Assembly: GCF_949628215.1 (NCBI RefSeq)
Contig: NC_134276.1
Location: 4,801,690-4,865,689, forward strand
DNA length: 64,000 nucleotides
Reading direction: 5' to 3'
From: Phalacrocorax aristotelis
Taxonomy: Eukaryota > Chordata > Aves > Suliformes > Phalacrocoracidae
A program made the translations under genes and the position numbers. The notes beneath the pieces were generated by a model that worked only from the letters and a program-made list of their open reading frames with translations, was not told the DNA's origin and did not search any database. Position 1 is the first letter of the stretch; the number at the start of each line of letters is the position of its first letter. Below, in pieces: positions 24,838 through 37,300 of this stretch.

Positions 24838-27800
24838 CTGAGCAGGGAGAGAAAGAAGAGAAAGACATGTTAGAAGGAGAAGCCTGATAGCCCAAAGGCA
24901 TTATTAGCATGCTGGAGAGCAGCAGAACATCCTGCAAACATCTAATGAGGAGCTTCATGGGGTTTTTTATCATCTTTTTTCAGTTTTTGAATTCTTTTCA
25001 ATGAAAGAGATGAGTTGGCAGGTTATTCCCCCTGATACTCATTGTCTTAATAAACTGAACTGTATTTAATATCACGCACTGAAGGTTGTAGGGGTAGAAA
25101 AGGATTTTTTGCCTCAGTGGTGCGAGGGTCTAGTTTGGACATGCGAATATTTTGTGCTTCAGTGTTCTTCATCTGCACATAAGAAATCATTCATCTTGTG
25201 GCCACGATGCTTTATCAAACACTTTCAGATTTTCTGTGAAAAAGTGTGGAAGTATTTGTAAAAGTTCCCTCTATTTTAACTTCGCTTTGTAACTCCTTGT
25301 GCTACCTTCAGAAGCCCTGTGTCACAGGTGTGACCCTCAAAGTGGCCATAACCTCAATATGTCCCATTTCAACCTGGCCAAAGCAGGTTGCTCAAACCTC
25401 AGGGAAGGCCCTAAATCCAACTCCTATTTGCTGCAAACCCTCTACAACATGCCAGGCTCCCTGAGCTAAGGGCAGCCACACCTGATGCTCGAGTTTTGGC
25501 TTATACTGAAGCAAAATTGCTGAGAGACAACAGCCTGGATCATTTGCAGTCAGGTACAACACAAAGTCACTTTTGCTGTTAGCATATAATGGAGCAAGCA
25601 CACAGCGAGTCAGCAGCTCATCATTACTGCAAAGTGTCTTTGGAAATGCTCTCATCAATTCATGGCAGCGCAGGCTTCTTACAGACCCCTGTTCACGAAC
25701 AATTATTTGCTCAAATTTCACAAAAGCAAGAGGACGCTATGACAAAACTCTCCTGGCACTGCCAGCGGCTCAGTTCAATAATGTAATGACATCCAGGATT
25801 AAAAATAGGCTACAAAGAAAAGTTTGCTGCACTCCAATTATTTCGAGGAAATTTAACATCCATGAAGGATACTGCCTTAAACCATCCACAAGCTAAAGGC
25901 TCACATCCTTTCCTGGGTGTGAGAAGACAATGCGGACGATGCAGGCATTTCAGTGCGCATCTCTCAACTGAGGCTCGCAACACGGCAAGGGAAGGGAAAG
26001 AAACCCTCATTTCCATGGCGGCCGTTTCCAGGGAAGGGTCTCAAAGCATTAAAGAAATAAAATAAAGGATTTAGCATTGCAACTCACTCGGAGCAGTTTT
26101 GATCTATAAAGGAGAAAACTGTAAGGGAAGAGAGGTACACAAGTTCAAGAGCACGTTTTGGCTTGTAAAGCATTAAAATACCTAAGACCCAGGACTGACT
26201 TCTATTCAAAGTGCTAAGCAGGCTGGAGCAGCTCCTCCTTTTCCCCTTTTGATTAGCAGCGTAGTAGCTGGAGCAGGAACCAGTCAGCTATGAAAGAGGA
26301 GCTCTTTCTGGTTCTCCCCATACTGCCTGTAGGGGATCTCGCACACGGCCTAGAGAGCGATATAATTAACAGACTGATAGGGAGCCGAGCTCAGCTCCCC
26401 TGCCAACTGCACAACTGCTCTAATTATGCAAAAAATGGACATAATTAATGTAGGTGTCACTGATGATGGACATGAGGCAATTAGGTTTCTAGGCTCCATG
26501 AAACGCTGTTCTGAATAAGTGTATACTGCCCAGCCTTGGTTAGCTATTTCCTCTTCAGAGAGGTTTAAATGGGGAGGTTTTCTTCTCAGGTGTACCTCAT
26601 ATGGATTGGCTCTAGGTGGTCCTTCCCCACTACCCAAGCACACCACATTGCTCTTCCGACTCGCCTCAGGAAGTTTGACAAGTGATAGGAAAAGACATTT
26701 CTCATTACTCATGTTGAATCACCGTTTGGTGTGAGCTCCTTCACTCAGGGATGTAAATCAGGTCTTCTGCGCTACACTGCTATGTCCTGGGGTGAGTTAT
26801 CTATCTCCATCTATATATACATCACCATGTTTACTAGCAGTTGAGTGATAAGGGGTCCCTGGAATTAATTGCACCATCTACTGATTATCACCTTGGGGAA
26901 GGGAGCTCTGGGAGGTCAGACAGCACTGGGCATGACAGAATTATTCCTATCAGAAATCTCCCCCATACCCCTTCTATTTCGTCTTCATCACCTTATATTT
27001 GACAAGCTGCAGGAACTCTATGGCCTTTTCAATTCTGAGCAAATTATTACATATAGTTCCCTTGTGAGTGCCTCCAGGTTAGGTTGTCCCAACAAACCAG
27101 TGGGTCTGGACACCACTCCCGTGTCTTTTCTTCTGATCCCAAATGAAAAGTGAGTTTGCAATGAGCTCTGAAAACCAGCTGATACTGCAGGACAGACACT
27201 CTGATATGACAATCTACTGCGCTTTGGACAAGCGCGCATAACCATACGTTTATACTGCTAAAGATAAATATCTTATGAATAGTATAATTTTATAAAATTT
27301 TAAAAGTAAATACTGCTAAGAGAGTGAGATGTTGTATTGCACCTTTTATCACACTGGATAATTTTTATTTTAACGTCTGGTTTGGTTTTGGATTCCTCCA
27401 GCTGCTTTCCCCAAGACATGGTTCCTAACAATCTGTGTCACCTCTACCTAGCCTCAGGGCAAGGATTAGTCTTGGACTTCTTTCACCTAGCTGTAGAGAC
27501 ATACTCTAAAACGGGGTTAGGGACCCTTGCGAGGACAACAGTTGTACAACAAAGTCTAAGGGTGGATGGTGTCCTTGGGTTCGCCATTAATTCAGGAAGA
27601 ACTGTAGCCTGGCTGGCACACGCTGTGATACAACAGTCAACAGCTAGGCCATGATCTACCGTCCTCAAACTCCATAGCCCAATACCTGAGACTTTTCTGG
27701 TTTGAGGTAATTTTCAGTTCTCCACAACTTTGAATTTCAGATCAGTAATTTCCCATTATAAAAGGAAACCCTGACTTTTAAGGCCTTTTTATTTTATTTT

Positions 27801-30800
27801 TTTTTACAATTTATGACCCAATAATTGAACACTGGACCTTCCCTTGACCGAGTTGCATACTGCCTTCTTGATATTAGATGAAGTCATACAATTTCCACAG
27901 CTCCACTCTGTATCTGAATGCCATTTAGAAAGACAATAAGCAGCACCCACCCTGCTTCTGGCAGGACTTGGAGGTTTACGGGATTACACATGGTTTAACA
28001 GCAATGGCACCGTCACTTCCTGCCTAAGGACACCCATGTAGGATAACAGGCCAACTGGCCTGTTGGTGTCCTCTTGGTCTCCATCCAGGATGTCTCCTCT
28101 ATACTAGGAAAGCATTTCTCATATTGAATGTGCAACTACAGGACTGTTTCTGGCACTGTTCCTGGTGGCTAAATGAGAGGTTAAACGACTGACCAAAGAC
28201 TCATGACTGGCAGTCTCTTGACCTCCAGACATGTGCCCGCTTAGAGACACTGTAGGTGGGAAGTTTGTGAAGTGGGGGCTGGAACTGCTTTCGTTGACAA
28301 AGAAACATGTCAGTCTGTGGCTGTCCCAGCCTTCTATGCACACACTTCTCATGTGTACTGTAGTCAGCGTTGACGTGAAGACTGTTCCAGTTGCCCACAC
28401 ACCATTACATGGATGTCTAGTGCTGTGAGAAACAGAAGCAGCTCTGGGAGATCTTTGCCTTTCTGGAGAAGCACCTGGAGGCCACTTTGCCAACAGAGGT
28501 CCCACTATTGGCAAATAATTTGAACCCCTACTTTGCACAGTCAATGGAGCCTAGGGTGTGATTCAGCTTCGTCTAAAATTAATGCATAGCAGGTGGTCAG
28601 CTCTTTAAGTGCGCTCCACTGCCTGCAGGGACCAGATGTTGACAGACTACAGTGGGTGCACACATCTAGCACACATGGAGACATCTACATCTACATGTCT
28701 TAGTCCTGAATTCAACCCTAGCCCCTAGCAGCTGGTTATTTAAATCATCCTTTGAGCTCCATTGATGAGTCACCCAAATGGGTGGTGTCAAACATAATTT
28801 TTAGCGCTACAGGGAGCCCTGCTGGGCCACCAGCTGTTGCTCCGGAAGGGTGCAGGTAATCCATGCTGTAGACATGAGGAAGTCCAGGAAACTCTGGGGC
28901 ACCTCAAATGGCACCAGCAACAGAGTTCATTATAGATCTCTGCTGGCTATAATGGAAGCTTGGATACCAAGTTCACGGGAAAACACCTAAGTTTAAGTGT
29001 CTTAATCAAGAACAAAATCATGTCCAAAGGGTTTTCCACTGGGGACTAGTTACAGGCCTTCTGGGCTCTCCCCATCTTTTGTCACGTAGGGAAGTAGGAG
29101 CTCAGACATGTGCAATGCCATAATGTTGAACATCATCATCACTCAAGTATTACAATAACTAAACACATCTCTCATCTTGAAAATGAGCTCAGGATGACTT
29201 TGAAATTACTTTTTCAGTGCATTTCCTGGATAAAAAGAGTATATTTGGGAACACCACTCTTTTAAAAGAAAAGCAAATACATCCAACAGAAGAAAAAAAT
29301 CCAACAAATTCAGGCAAACCAGAGTACACTGGCTTGTATGATCTGCGCTGAATGTAAAGGGGGTGGAGGCAAACAGATTATATGAAGTTCAAAGAGGCAG
29401 TGTATCCCTGACTTTGAAATTATCATTTCTGTTTCATCTTAGAACTCATTTTAATGAACTGGCAAGGAAGAGAAACAGAAAATTTCCATCCAAGGCTGCA
29501 GTGGCATGTGGTATTCTCTAAAAAATGCTGCTGCTTTTAGCAACTGTAAACCAAGGTATCCATAAAACCAGTTTTACGGCAGAAAGAAGGGAATTCATAG
29601 TTATTTTATTTCAATATTTGTTGCTAGATGTGAGTGACAAATATGCTGGGTTTGTTTTTCCTCACAGCCTTTTTAATCAGATGTCCTTAGGTGACATTTC
29701 ACTTTATCTAGGAACAACCCATGGGAGAGAAGAGAACGACCTTCATCATTTGTTTGCTGCTGCACAGAGCTCAAGAGAATGGCACATTACAGAGATCTCT
29801 GAATAGCCTCTTGCATTTTGCCGGCACCTCTTGAGGATTTGAAATACCATAGCCAGATACTATCATCTGTTGTTTTTAAATACCGCCTTCCAGTGCGAGA
29901 CTGAAAGCTTTAATTTCCCATCAAGGATCCAAGATGTGAAATACGTGAACACGTTTCCAAGTTTCTCTATATCCTTGTGCCGTTATACACAGATAGGTGT
30001 TTCTTTTACCACCATATGGCTTGCAACACAGAAAGCCACTTCTTCCAAAAGGCTTGGGAGCTATGACTTCTCTGAAATATTCTTCATCATTAACTCCTTC
30101 CTATTTACCCCCTAGCTCTCTATTAACCATCCCTTCTTCAGAAACCAGCCCCTTCTCCCCATTCCACTTGGCCATTGCCCGAAGATGAGTCCCCATTTGG
30201 GTGTTCCCCACCAGCTTCCAGCTGGGGGAGGCTCAGGAGGAGCCCATCAACCACAACAGCCTGCCAGGCCCCCGCCCACCAGCACGGCCGCGTTGCACGC
30301 GGGTTGGCTGAGGGGCAACGTGCACCTCAGCGACCTGCCAACCACGAATGCAAGCGGGACGAGGGAGGTGAGCGACTGGCCAGCGAGGCCAGTGCTGTAG
30401 ATGCTGATCGGTTAGCAGTGAGTGAAACACAAGTGCTAACGCTTGGGATTAGAGGACAGGTCTCTCGTCCACCCCACCAGTGTACACAGCTGCATGGGGA
30501 TAACAAGGTTGAGCTCATCAAGTAGATTTCATCTGTGGGGAAATAAGAGGATTTGTCTCCTTCTCTTGCTCATCTATTTTCATAAAGCTTAATGTATATG
30601 AGACTTCAACTCCCTTCCCCGCACCAGATCCGGTGAAAACTGGCCACTACTTTTGCAAAACATAACTAGGGGCTGATGGACAGACGTGCAGACAGCGTGA
30701 TGGCCCAAGCCCAGAACAAAGCGCCTGCAGTGTGAGGTTGCCCTCCCTGAATGATGAACACTGGCAGAGCCAGTCCCTCAAACAGATTGTCCTTGGGAGA

Positions 30801-33800
30801 AGCTCTGCCAGAAAGCACAGCCCTACAGCTCGCTCCGTGGCAGAACATCCCTTGCCTCCAAAATGCTGCTCCATAAGGGATGCCAAAAGCTGCTCTTCCA
30901 GCACAGCCTCTAATGGGCACTGCAGAAAACAGGACCTTTCCTGGAGGCACAGTGCTCATGGGATGGAGAGAAGGTTAGTTAATAATATGATGTAGTTAAT
31001 ATAAGCACTGACTCCAAAACACCCCTCCCTGCAAATAGAGTTGTTCTGGCTCCAGCAATTACCTGACAATTCAACAAGACAAAAGGGAAGGGGAAAAAAA
31101 CAAAAAAAAGAGAAATTGGATTCAGGTGCAGCAGCTCCACAATATGCCAGAGGTCACCCAGAGGCCCCTGGTGGCCAATAACACTGAACTTGTTCAACAA
31201 ACAATTTAGTGACAGCCTCATGGTCGCAGGGAGGAGGGGGGTGAAGTGCTGCACAACAGAGTATTGGATTTTAAATGTCACCCCAGAGCTGCAGGGGGTT
31301 AGTGCGAGGTTTATGACATGCTGGCTGTTTCTGAGCTGGTGGATGCTCAAAGTCAGAATTATCTCTCCCATCTTCCAGCCCTGCAAGGCAAGTACCCACA
31401 ATGTTTTGGAAGGAGATACTAGGGCCCTCTGGTTATGCACTCTGAAGAGATAAGAAGCAGCCATTTATGTGGAGTTAGTTGCTTTGCTGTTGTGCTCCTG
31501 TTATTCATTCCTCTCTGATAAAAGAACTGACTCAACCTGCTGGGCCACAGCTTTGATCAGCAAAGCCAGTGGAGTAGCTCAAATTTACTTTGGTCTATCA
31601 CAAGCTGCTGCGTGACCCAGAGAAACCAGGGATCGGAGGACGCGGAGATGAGAAAGTTGTGTTACATCATCCGGATAATATCCCTGTATTTCAAGCAGGT
31701 TGGGTGTTGGCCAGTGCCTTGTCCAGGCTACTTTGAAATGACAAAAGATCTTGAGCTTCCTCTGTACACTTTTGGAAGATCATATCACAGTTTGGTCAGT
31801 CTTATTATCTGAAAATATCTCCTGTGCTTCCTATGCTTTGTTTAATTCTGTCATTTGCTATGTGAAATTTTCAAAAGTTTATAATTTCTTCCACATGCTT
31901 CATCAATAAGAACAGAGACAACCAGTAGGAAGGAGGGCTGGATCGTGTCTGGGAGCATGTATGTGTGGCTGGAAGGGTTGGGAGTGAACAGAACAGGACA
32001 TGTGAAAATGAGCAGTGTTGGATCCTCAGAGAGGCTTAGGAGAAAATGGATCGCATGTTCAGGTATCATATGTGAATGAATTTGTTTTATGCAAATATAA
32101 GCCTACAATATGCTGGATGTGACAAAAAGGAAAGAAATCCCGCTCTATAGCATTTGAGAGCCACTCGCTATCACAGCACGATCCTACAACCGTAGACTAA
32201 TATAAAAATGCTCCTGTTTTGTTGCTGTCATAACACAGGGGAAGAATATGCAACAACCTGCAACAGTTAAATTCCGCTTTCAACACTTGAGAGTAAAGTG
32301 ACTCATCTGGAAGCACGGTGGCTGCATAAAGCCCCATTTTACCGAGCAGGTCCCTGCACAGTCCTCACTGCAGCTTCTTGCTTTAAAAACCTGTAGGGGA
32401 CATGGAGATTTTTCCCTTCTTCTTATTGCTCCTTCATGCAGATTCACCTAAAATGGGTGGACGGAAGGGAGGGCTTCTTGGTTTTATTTCCAGCTCAGCT
32501 GCCTGTATGAGCAAGTGCCAGTCTTCATCTCAAGCTGTCACTCAAGTTACTTGGCTATTCAATAAGCCTAATTATAACTATTAACTAATGATAAAATAAT
32601 GATATAATAATAATAATACCACCACCAATTTCTGTTGTGGCTCTGTGAGAGTTATTTTCTACTGCACATAACAATTTAGAGACAATCTTTTGTGCGGTCT
32701 CTGAATTAGCCTTCCCTGTTTGCCTTCCCCTGTACAGCTCTGCCTGGGGACACGGTGTCACGTCAGAGAGGAGGGAAAATCCTGAGGCTATTTCTCATTA
32801 CAGAAGTCATCTCTATTAGCATCTTATTGTTTAGTTCAAGGAAAAGAGGAACAAAACGGAGTCTTTGAGCTCCAAAACACAACCGAGTGACTGCGGTGTA
32901 ATGGTTTACAAGCATCAACTCAGGCATGGTAGCAAAAGGCACAGCGCTTTTGGTCCCTCTTCCTATTATAAAGTGATATGTCTTAATATAAATCTCTTGT
33001 TGAAGTTGAAGCTGGTACATTTTAGCTTGTCTTCACCATAGCTATGAGGCTGAATACCAAGGATGGGCTGACAGGTGACTATTTTATTAATCCACAGTAA
33101 CTTGTTTTATACCTCTGAGTGATACCTTTTGTGTCCGGGGAAATGTGACACTGTATTTTACCTCCTGGTTTACTATGTGTACAGGATCGCAAGAATCTAC
33201 AGTGAGATTTCAGTGAACTCCAAGGCAAAGAGGCTAGAAGGGCAGCTGGGATCAATTCTACCTCCTACCATTATCATTTTATTAGCAGAAATATTAAGAG
33301 CATATCCTGATCTTCCCAAACATGCTGGTGCCTCGCTGCTCTCACAATGTCCAAATACACAGCAATAGCAAGCAGGAATTTGGACTAAACAGATGAAAGC
33401 AACCCCAGAATAAAATCAGGCTAGGAGATGAAAGAGTACCCTGAGAGGTAAATTACTTTTTCAAGGTCATACAACCCGTAAGCAGTAGGACTGGGAGTAA
33501 ACCAGGGCTCTTGGATCCTGACCCAGTGTGCTGACCTTTAACAGCGCTGCCTCCATCTTTCAGCTGAATAATTCCCAACAAGAAGAGAGGAGAAAATGAT
33601 TGGTCTGTAAAAGCTTTTTTCTTGCCAATTTCGTCACTGAATTTTGTGCCAGCATCTACCAAAATGGTTTGTGATGCAGGCCCATTTTTAAAAGCAGGAC
33701 ACGGTGACTTGGGATGAAACCCAGTCAGGTAAAATGAAAGTTAACTATCAGCTAAAACTTCTTTCTGGTGAGACCCACTGCAATGCAGAACAGTGTCCTA

Positions 33801-34219
33801 GGAAAGTACTGTTGTACTTGTTGTTTAAGACATTTTAAACCAGACTAAACAAGTTTCTAGAAAAAAAAAATCTGTAGGAAATGATTCTGTATCAAGATTT
33901 GCTTTTTTTTTTTTGCTTCCAAGAATCCTTGGTGCAAAGGCCTTGAACTTAGCCTGCAATATGTTGTACCATGGCCTCTTGCAGGAGAAAGAAACAGTAA
34001 CACACCATTTCATTGAGCAACCACCAGAAAACATTCAGGGAAAAGCACCATGGAAGCAAGGAACTTAAAGTGTGATTATTCAGGCAGATTTCATTACTCT
34101 AGTGGGGACCAAGTCACTCTTAATCTCCCAGCTATCGGGGAGAACAGGTTTTTAAATAAAGATTGCAACTGGGTATGCTGACAAGGGTGTGAGATACAGT
34201 ATGGAGTTGCATGGATCAC
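24838..34219 (-). other. TENM4: TENM4 last intron (9.4 kb, phase 0)
   Basis: The intron is bounded by a weak donor (GTGATC) and a good acceptor. It contains a MIR relic (33443-33553), a CpG-dense patch near 30280-30390, a strong hairpin at 28027-28072 and a cluster of homeodomain-like sites near 26363-26450. An AT-rich run of ATA/ATG-type repeats lies around 32580-32630. No additional exon or RNA gene was recognised. Confidence 0.9.
33443..33553 (-). mobile_element. MIR (CORE-SINE) relic
   Basis: On the plus strand, GAGAGGTAAATTACTTTTTC, AAGGTCATACAACCCGTAAG, AGGACTGGGAGTAAACCAGG and CTGACCTTTAACAGCGCTGC line up in order with the reverse complement of the MIR core: the segments for the CTTAACCTCTC, TGTGACCTTGG, CACTTACTAGC, CGAATCCCGGC and GGTTAAGAGC motifs. 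The divergence is what an ancient amniote-wide insertion would show. Confidence 0.75.
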
Positions 34220-34362
34220 CTTGCTGTTGTCCCATTCTTGGGTTTTCATCTGTGTGTGGATTAGCTCATAGGACGGCTCCATTGCATCCATATCTGGCTT
34301 GGGGTAGCCGGGGATGACATTGTGTAGCTGGAACCCAAAAGTGAGCAGCCAACTGTTGACAT
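34220..34362 (-). CDS. TENM4: TENM4 penultimate coding exon (linker after RHS core)
   Basis: This 143 bp exon starts with two bases that complete Asp (phase 1), followed by 47 codons: [20 protein letters not shown] through [12 protein letters not shown]. It joins smoothly to [12 protein letters not shown] in the final exon (phase 0). The segment covers the transition from the RHS shell to the C-terminal toxin-like domain, including the linker thought to leave the shell interior. The acceptor (ttccttttcag) is strong. The donor is AAG|GTGATC, which lacks the usual G at intron position 5 and is weak. Reading through it would add about 41 unrelated residues and a stop near 34094. Confidence 0.96.
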
Positions 34363-37300
34363 CTGAAAAGGAAGACAAGCATAAATCAGATTATCTGACC
34401 TCTCAAGCAGGGTTGCTCAGGAGAATGGCATAGAGGAGGACCTATGGTGCCTGGCACTGTAGCAGCCTGGCCAAAACGGTAAGTATCTACTTCATGCGAA
34501 GAGCATAAATCTTAATGGTCCTTGAAAGAACCATGTGCCAAAGCTGAGCCTTCCACGTCCAACCACACTCTAATTCTGCACTTTCTCAGCTCTGAAACAG
34601 AAGCTTTGGCAGTGACCGAATGGCTCAAATCAAAGCCAGCTCAGTGTCTGCCCGTTGTCAGCAGGCACCTGGTACTGCTCCAGGGTGACATAGGAGGAGC
34701 ACGGGGACAACGATACACTAGTGGAGGCTGAGATGCTCCAGCCGAAGAGGAGGTGTTGTCCAGTCCTGCAGTCAGCTCTGACTGAACATCTCAGCCACAG
34801 TACTCCTCTTCCTGAGGACTGTCAAAGGGCCTGCAGGCTGAAGACTAAATATAGTGAGCCAGAATACCAGGATATCCAGGATGAAGAGCACAGTCATTTG
34901 GCAGGTGCTCATGGAAGAGGCTCTGGATATATCCTCTGTTTTTTCCATGGCATTTCCACCTAATTTCTGAGTTTCTTGTCATTTTTCATAAGAAGGTGTA
35001 ATTTGAGTATTAAACCAGTGTAAAGTCACACGTCATCTTTTACAATGACATTTAAAATCAGCCTCCACACTACCTGTAAGGTACATTATAGTGCAAATAA
35101 GCATACACATACAAGACTACTTTGCTTGGGTACCTTTCACAAACCCCTTAGAAGTCCATGGATGGTGACAAAAACTGCTGGCTACAAGCAATAAACCACT
35201 GCCCTATGCAAAAGGGGGTCCACTGGCACTAAAGGGGACATGATGGAAAAACCCAGTCATTTGGGACATCATTCCTGCATTCACTTGACAGCACAGACTG
35301 CAGGGTCTTCCCTGACTTTGCCTGCACAGCTATTAGGAACAGCAGCTGAATGTTAATCTGCTGGAGGAAATAACGATGAGGCCGGCTAACTCTGCTTGGG
35401 ATCAGCATCGCTTCCCCTCTTAACTTCAGAGCATTTGATGCTCTCACCTTGTTTGCCTTCACTGAACTCTAGAGAAGGACACACCTGCTACAATCCTCAA
35501 GCAATACAACGTGCATCTGGCACACAAATAGCAATTGCAAGAAAAAGAAAGGTCTGAAGGTAAAGTTTAACTAATACCAGCTCCCAGGGGTCTTAAGTGT
35601 TTTGTGTGGAACCGGGATTGTGTTGGTGATTGCTCTGCTTCGAGCTGGACGTGCAAGGGACTTCATTTTCATTTTGCTAAACTCAATAAACGTTGTTGAA
35701 ACAATCTGAAAAAGGGATCAATTTAAATAATCAAATATGCATCTTTGAATATTTTTTCTCTATTCCCCATGAGCCTAAATGAGTGTTTTGAAGAGCTGGT
35801 TGGAAAAGAAATTATGGATGCGAGCAGCAAATAAGGCAATTCCAGATGACTGGAGAAACCAGGAGCCAAACAAACACACTATCTGTTGCTTGTTTTCTTA
35901 CAGGCCAAAATGTTGAGATTGGGCAGATGGCCAAAAAGCCCTTGTGACAATCCATGTGGAAGGGGGAGGATTTTTGTAATAAAAACACTTCTGTTCACTC
36001 AATGTACAGATTGGTTTTGGAGTGTCTTTGAAACGGAGATGTGGGGGAGGGGAGGGAAAGAAATTAAAAGGCTCTTTGATTATTTTTTTGCTTAGCGCTA
36101 AGCCAGCCTGCTTCCAAATCCTTCTCATGTGAAACGAAGACCTTTGAGGTACATATTGTGGACCAGGTGGCCAGGAGAACAAAGTAAAACAGCGAAGGTC
36201 AGCATTGGTGCAGGAACCATTTTCCAAGCACTTCAGAAATGATAAAAAGGATACAGAGCAGGGATGCTGAACAGCCAAAAAATATGCAGCATGTCTGGAA
36301 AGATTCAAGACAGGCTTTTTTTGCTACTTCTCAGAAAACTGACTTTCAAAACATTTGCAAACAGGAGTTTGTTCTTTTTGGGAAGAGGTGTTGGAATACC
36401 CAGAACAAAAAAAAAAAAACCAAAAACAACCCAAAACCATGGGAGGAAGGTGTGGAGCTGAGAAAACAGAGGGGAAAATATTAATTTGCCAAGAGGCAGT
36501 GACAACTTTTTTGACAGAAAAGTACATTTCACATCACAGACTTTTTTTTCAGCTACAGTAACCCTGCCAACACATTTCACAGTAAATTCATTTGAGGGCA
36601 AAGAAAAAGAGTGCTTAATGCAGACACATGTAATGGAAATGTCAGTTCAATCCATCAGGATTGCTGAAGCTGGCAGCAAAGCTCTGCGCCATGAAGTGTA
36701 CAATTGCTAAAATATTCATGTTTAACAATGGGCCTCTCAAAACATAAATACCTGCTTCTCTTCTCTCCCCTCCGCGTGCCTCCAATTTGTACCCGTAAGC
36801 TCAGAAACCTCGTTGTTGGAGACCAAAGCGCGCGTTGTTCACCCGTGTCCCGGGTGCTGAGCTTGCCTAAGGACAGCAGGTCCCAGGGTGGGGATGGAGG
36901 GACAGAGAGTGGTTCCCTGTGCCTGAGTTTGGGCAGATTTGGTTGCGATGACGAGGACACTCTCATCGCAGGCCCTGCCCACGAGGTGCCACGAGAGCAG
37001 CAGCCTAGCATCACAGCACTCATCCCATTACATGACCTGTTTCTTCCATGCTTTGGGAGAGGAGAAACTTAAAAATATTATATTTGGGCTCTGTATTCTT
37101 GAAAGACTAAAAATAGAACTTTTAAGACCATGGAAAAATTTATTCAGTTATTCAATAAAAAATAGTAAAGTATCAGATTTGGACGTCCAGATGTTATCAC
37201 CAGAGCTGGGTGGGAAGCTGCTCGCCCGTTCCAAGACAGAACTGGAAACTTTGTCCTGTCTTAACTTGAGCAGGAAAATAAAAATCTGTTAATATGCCAC

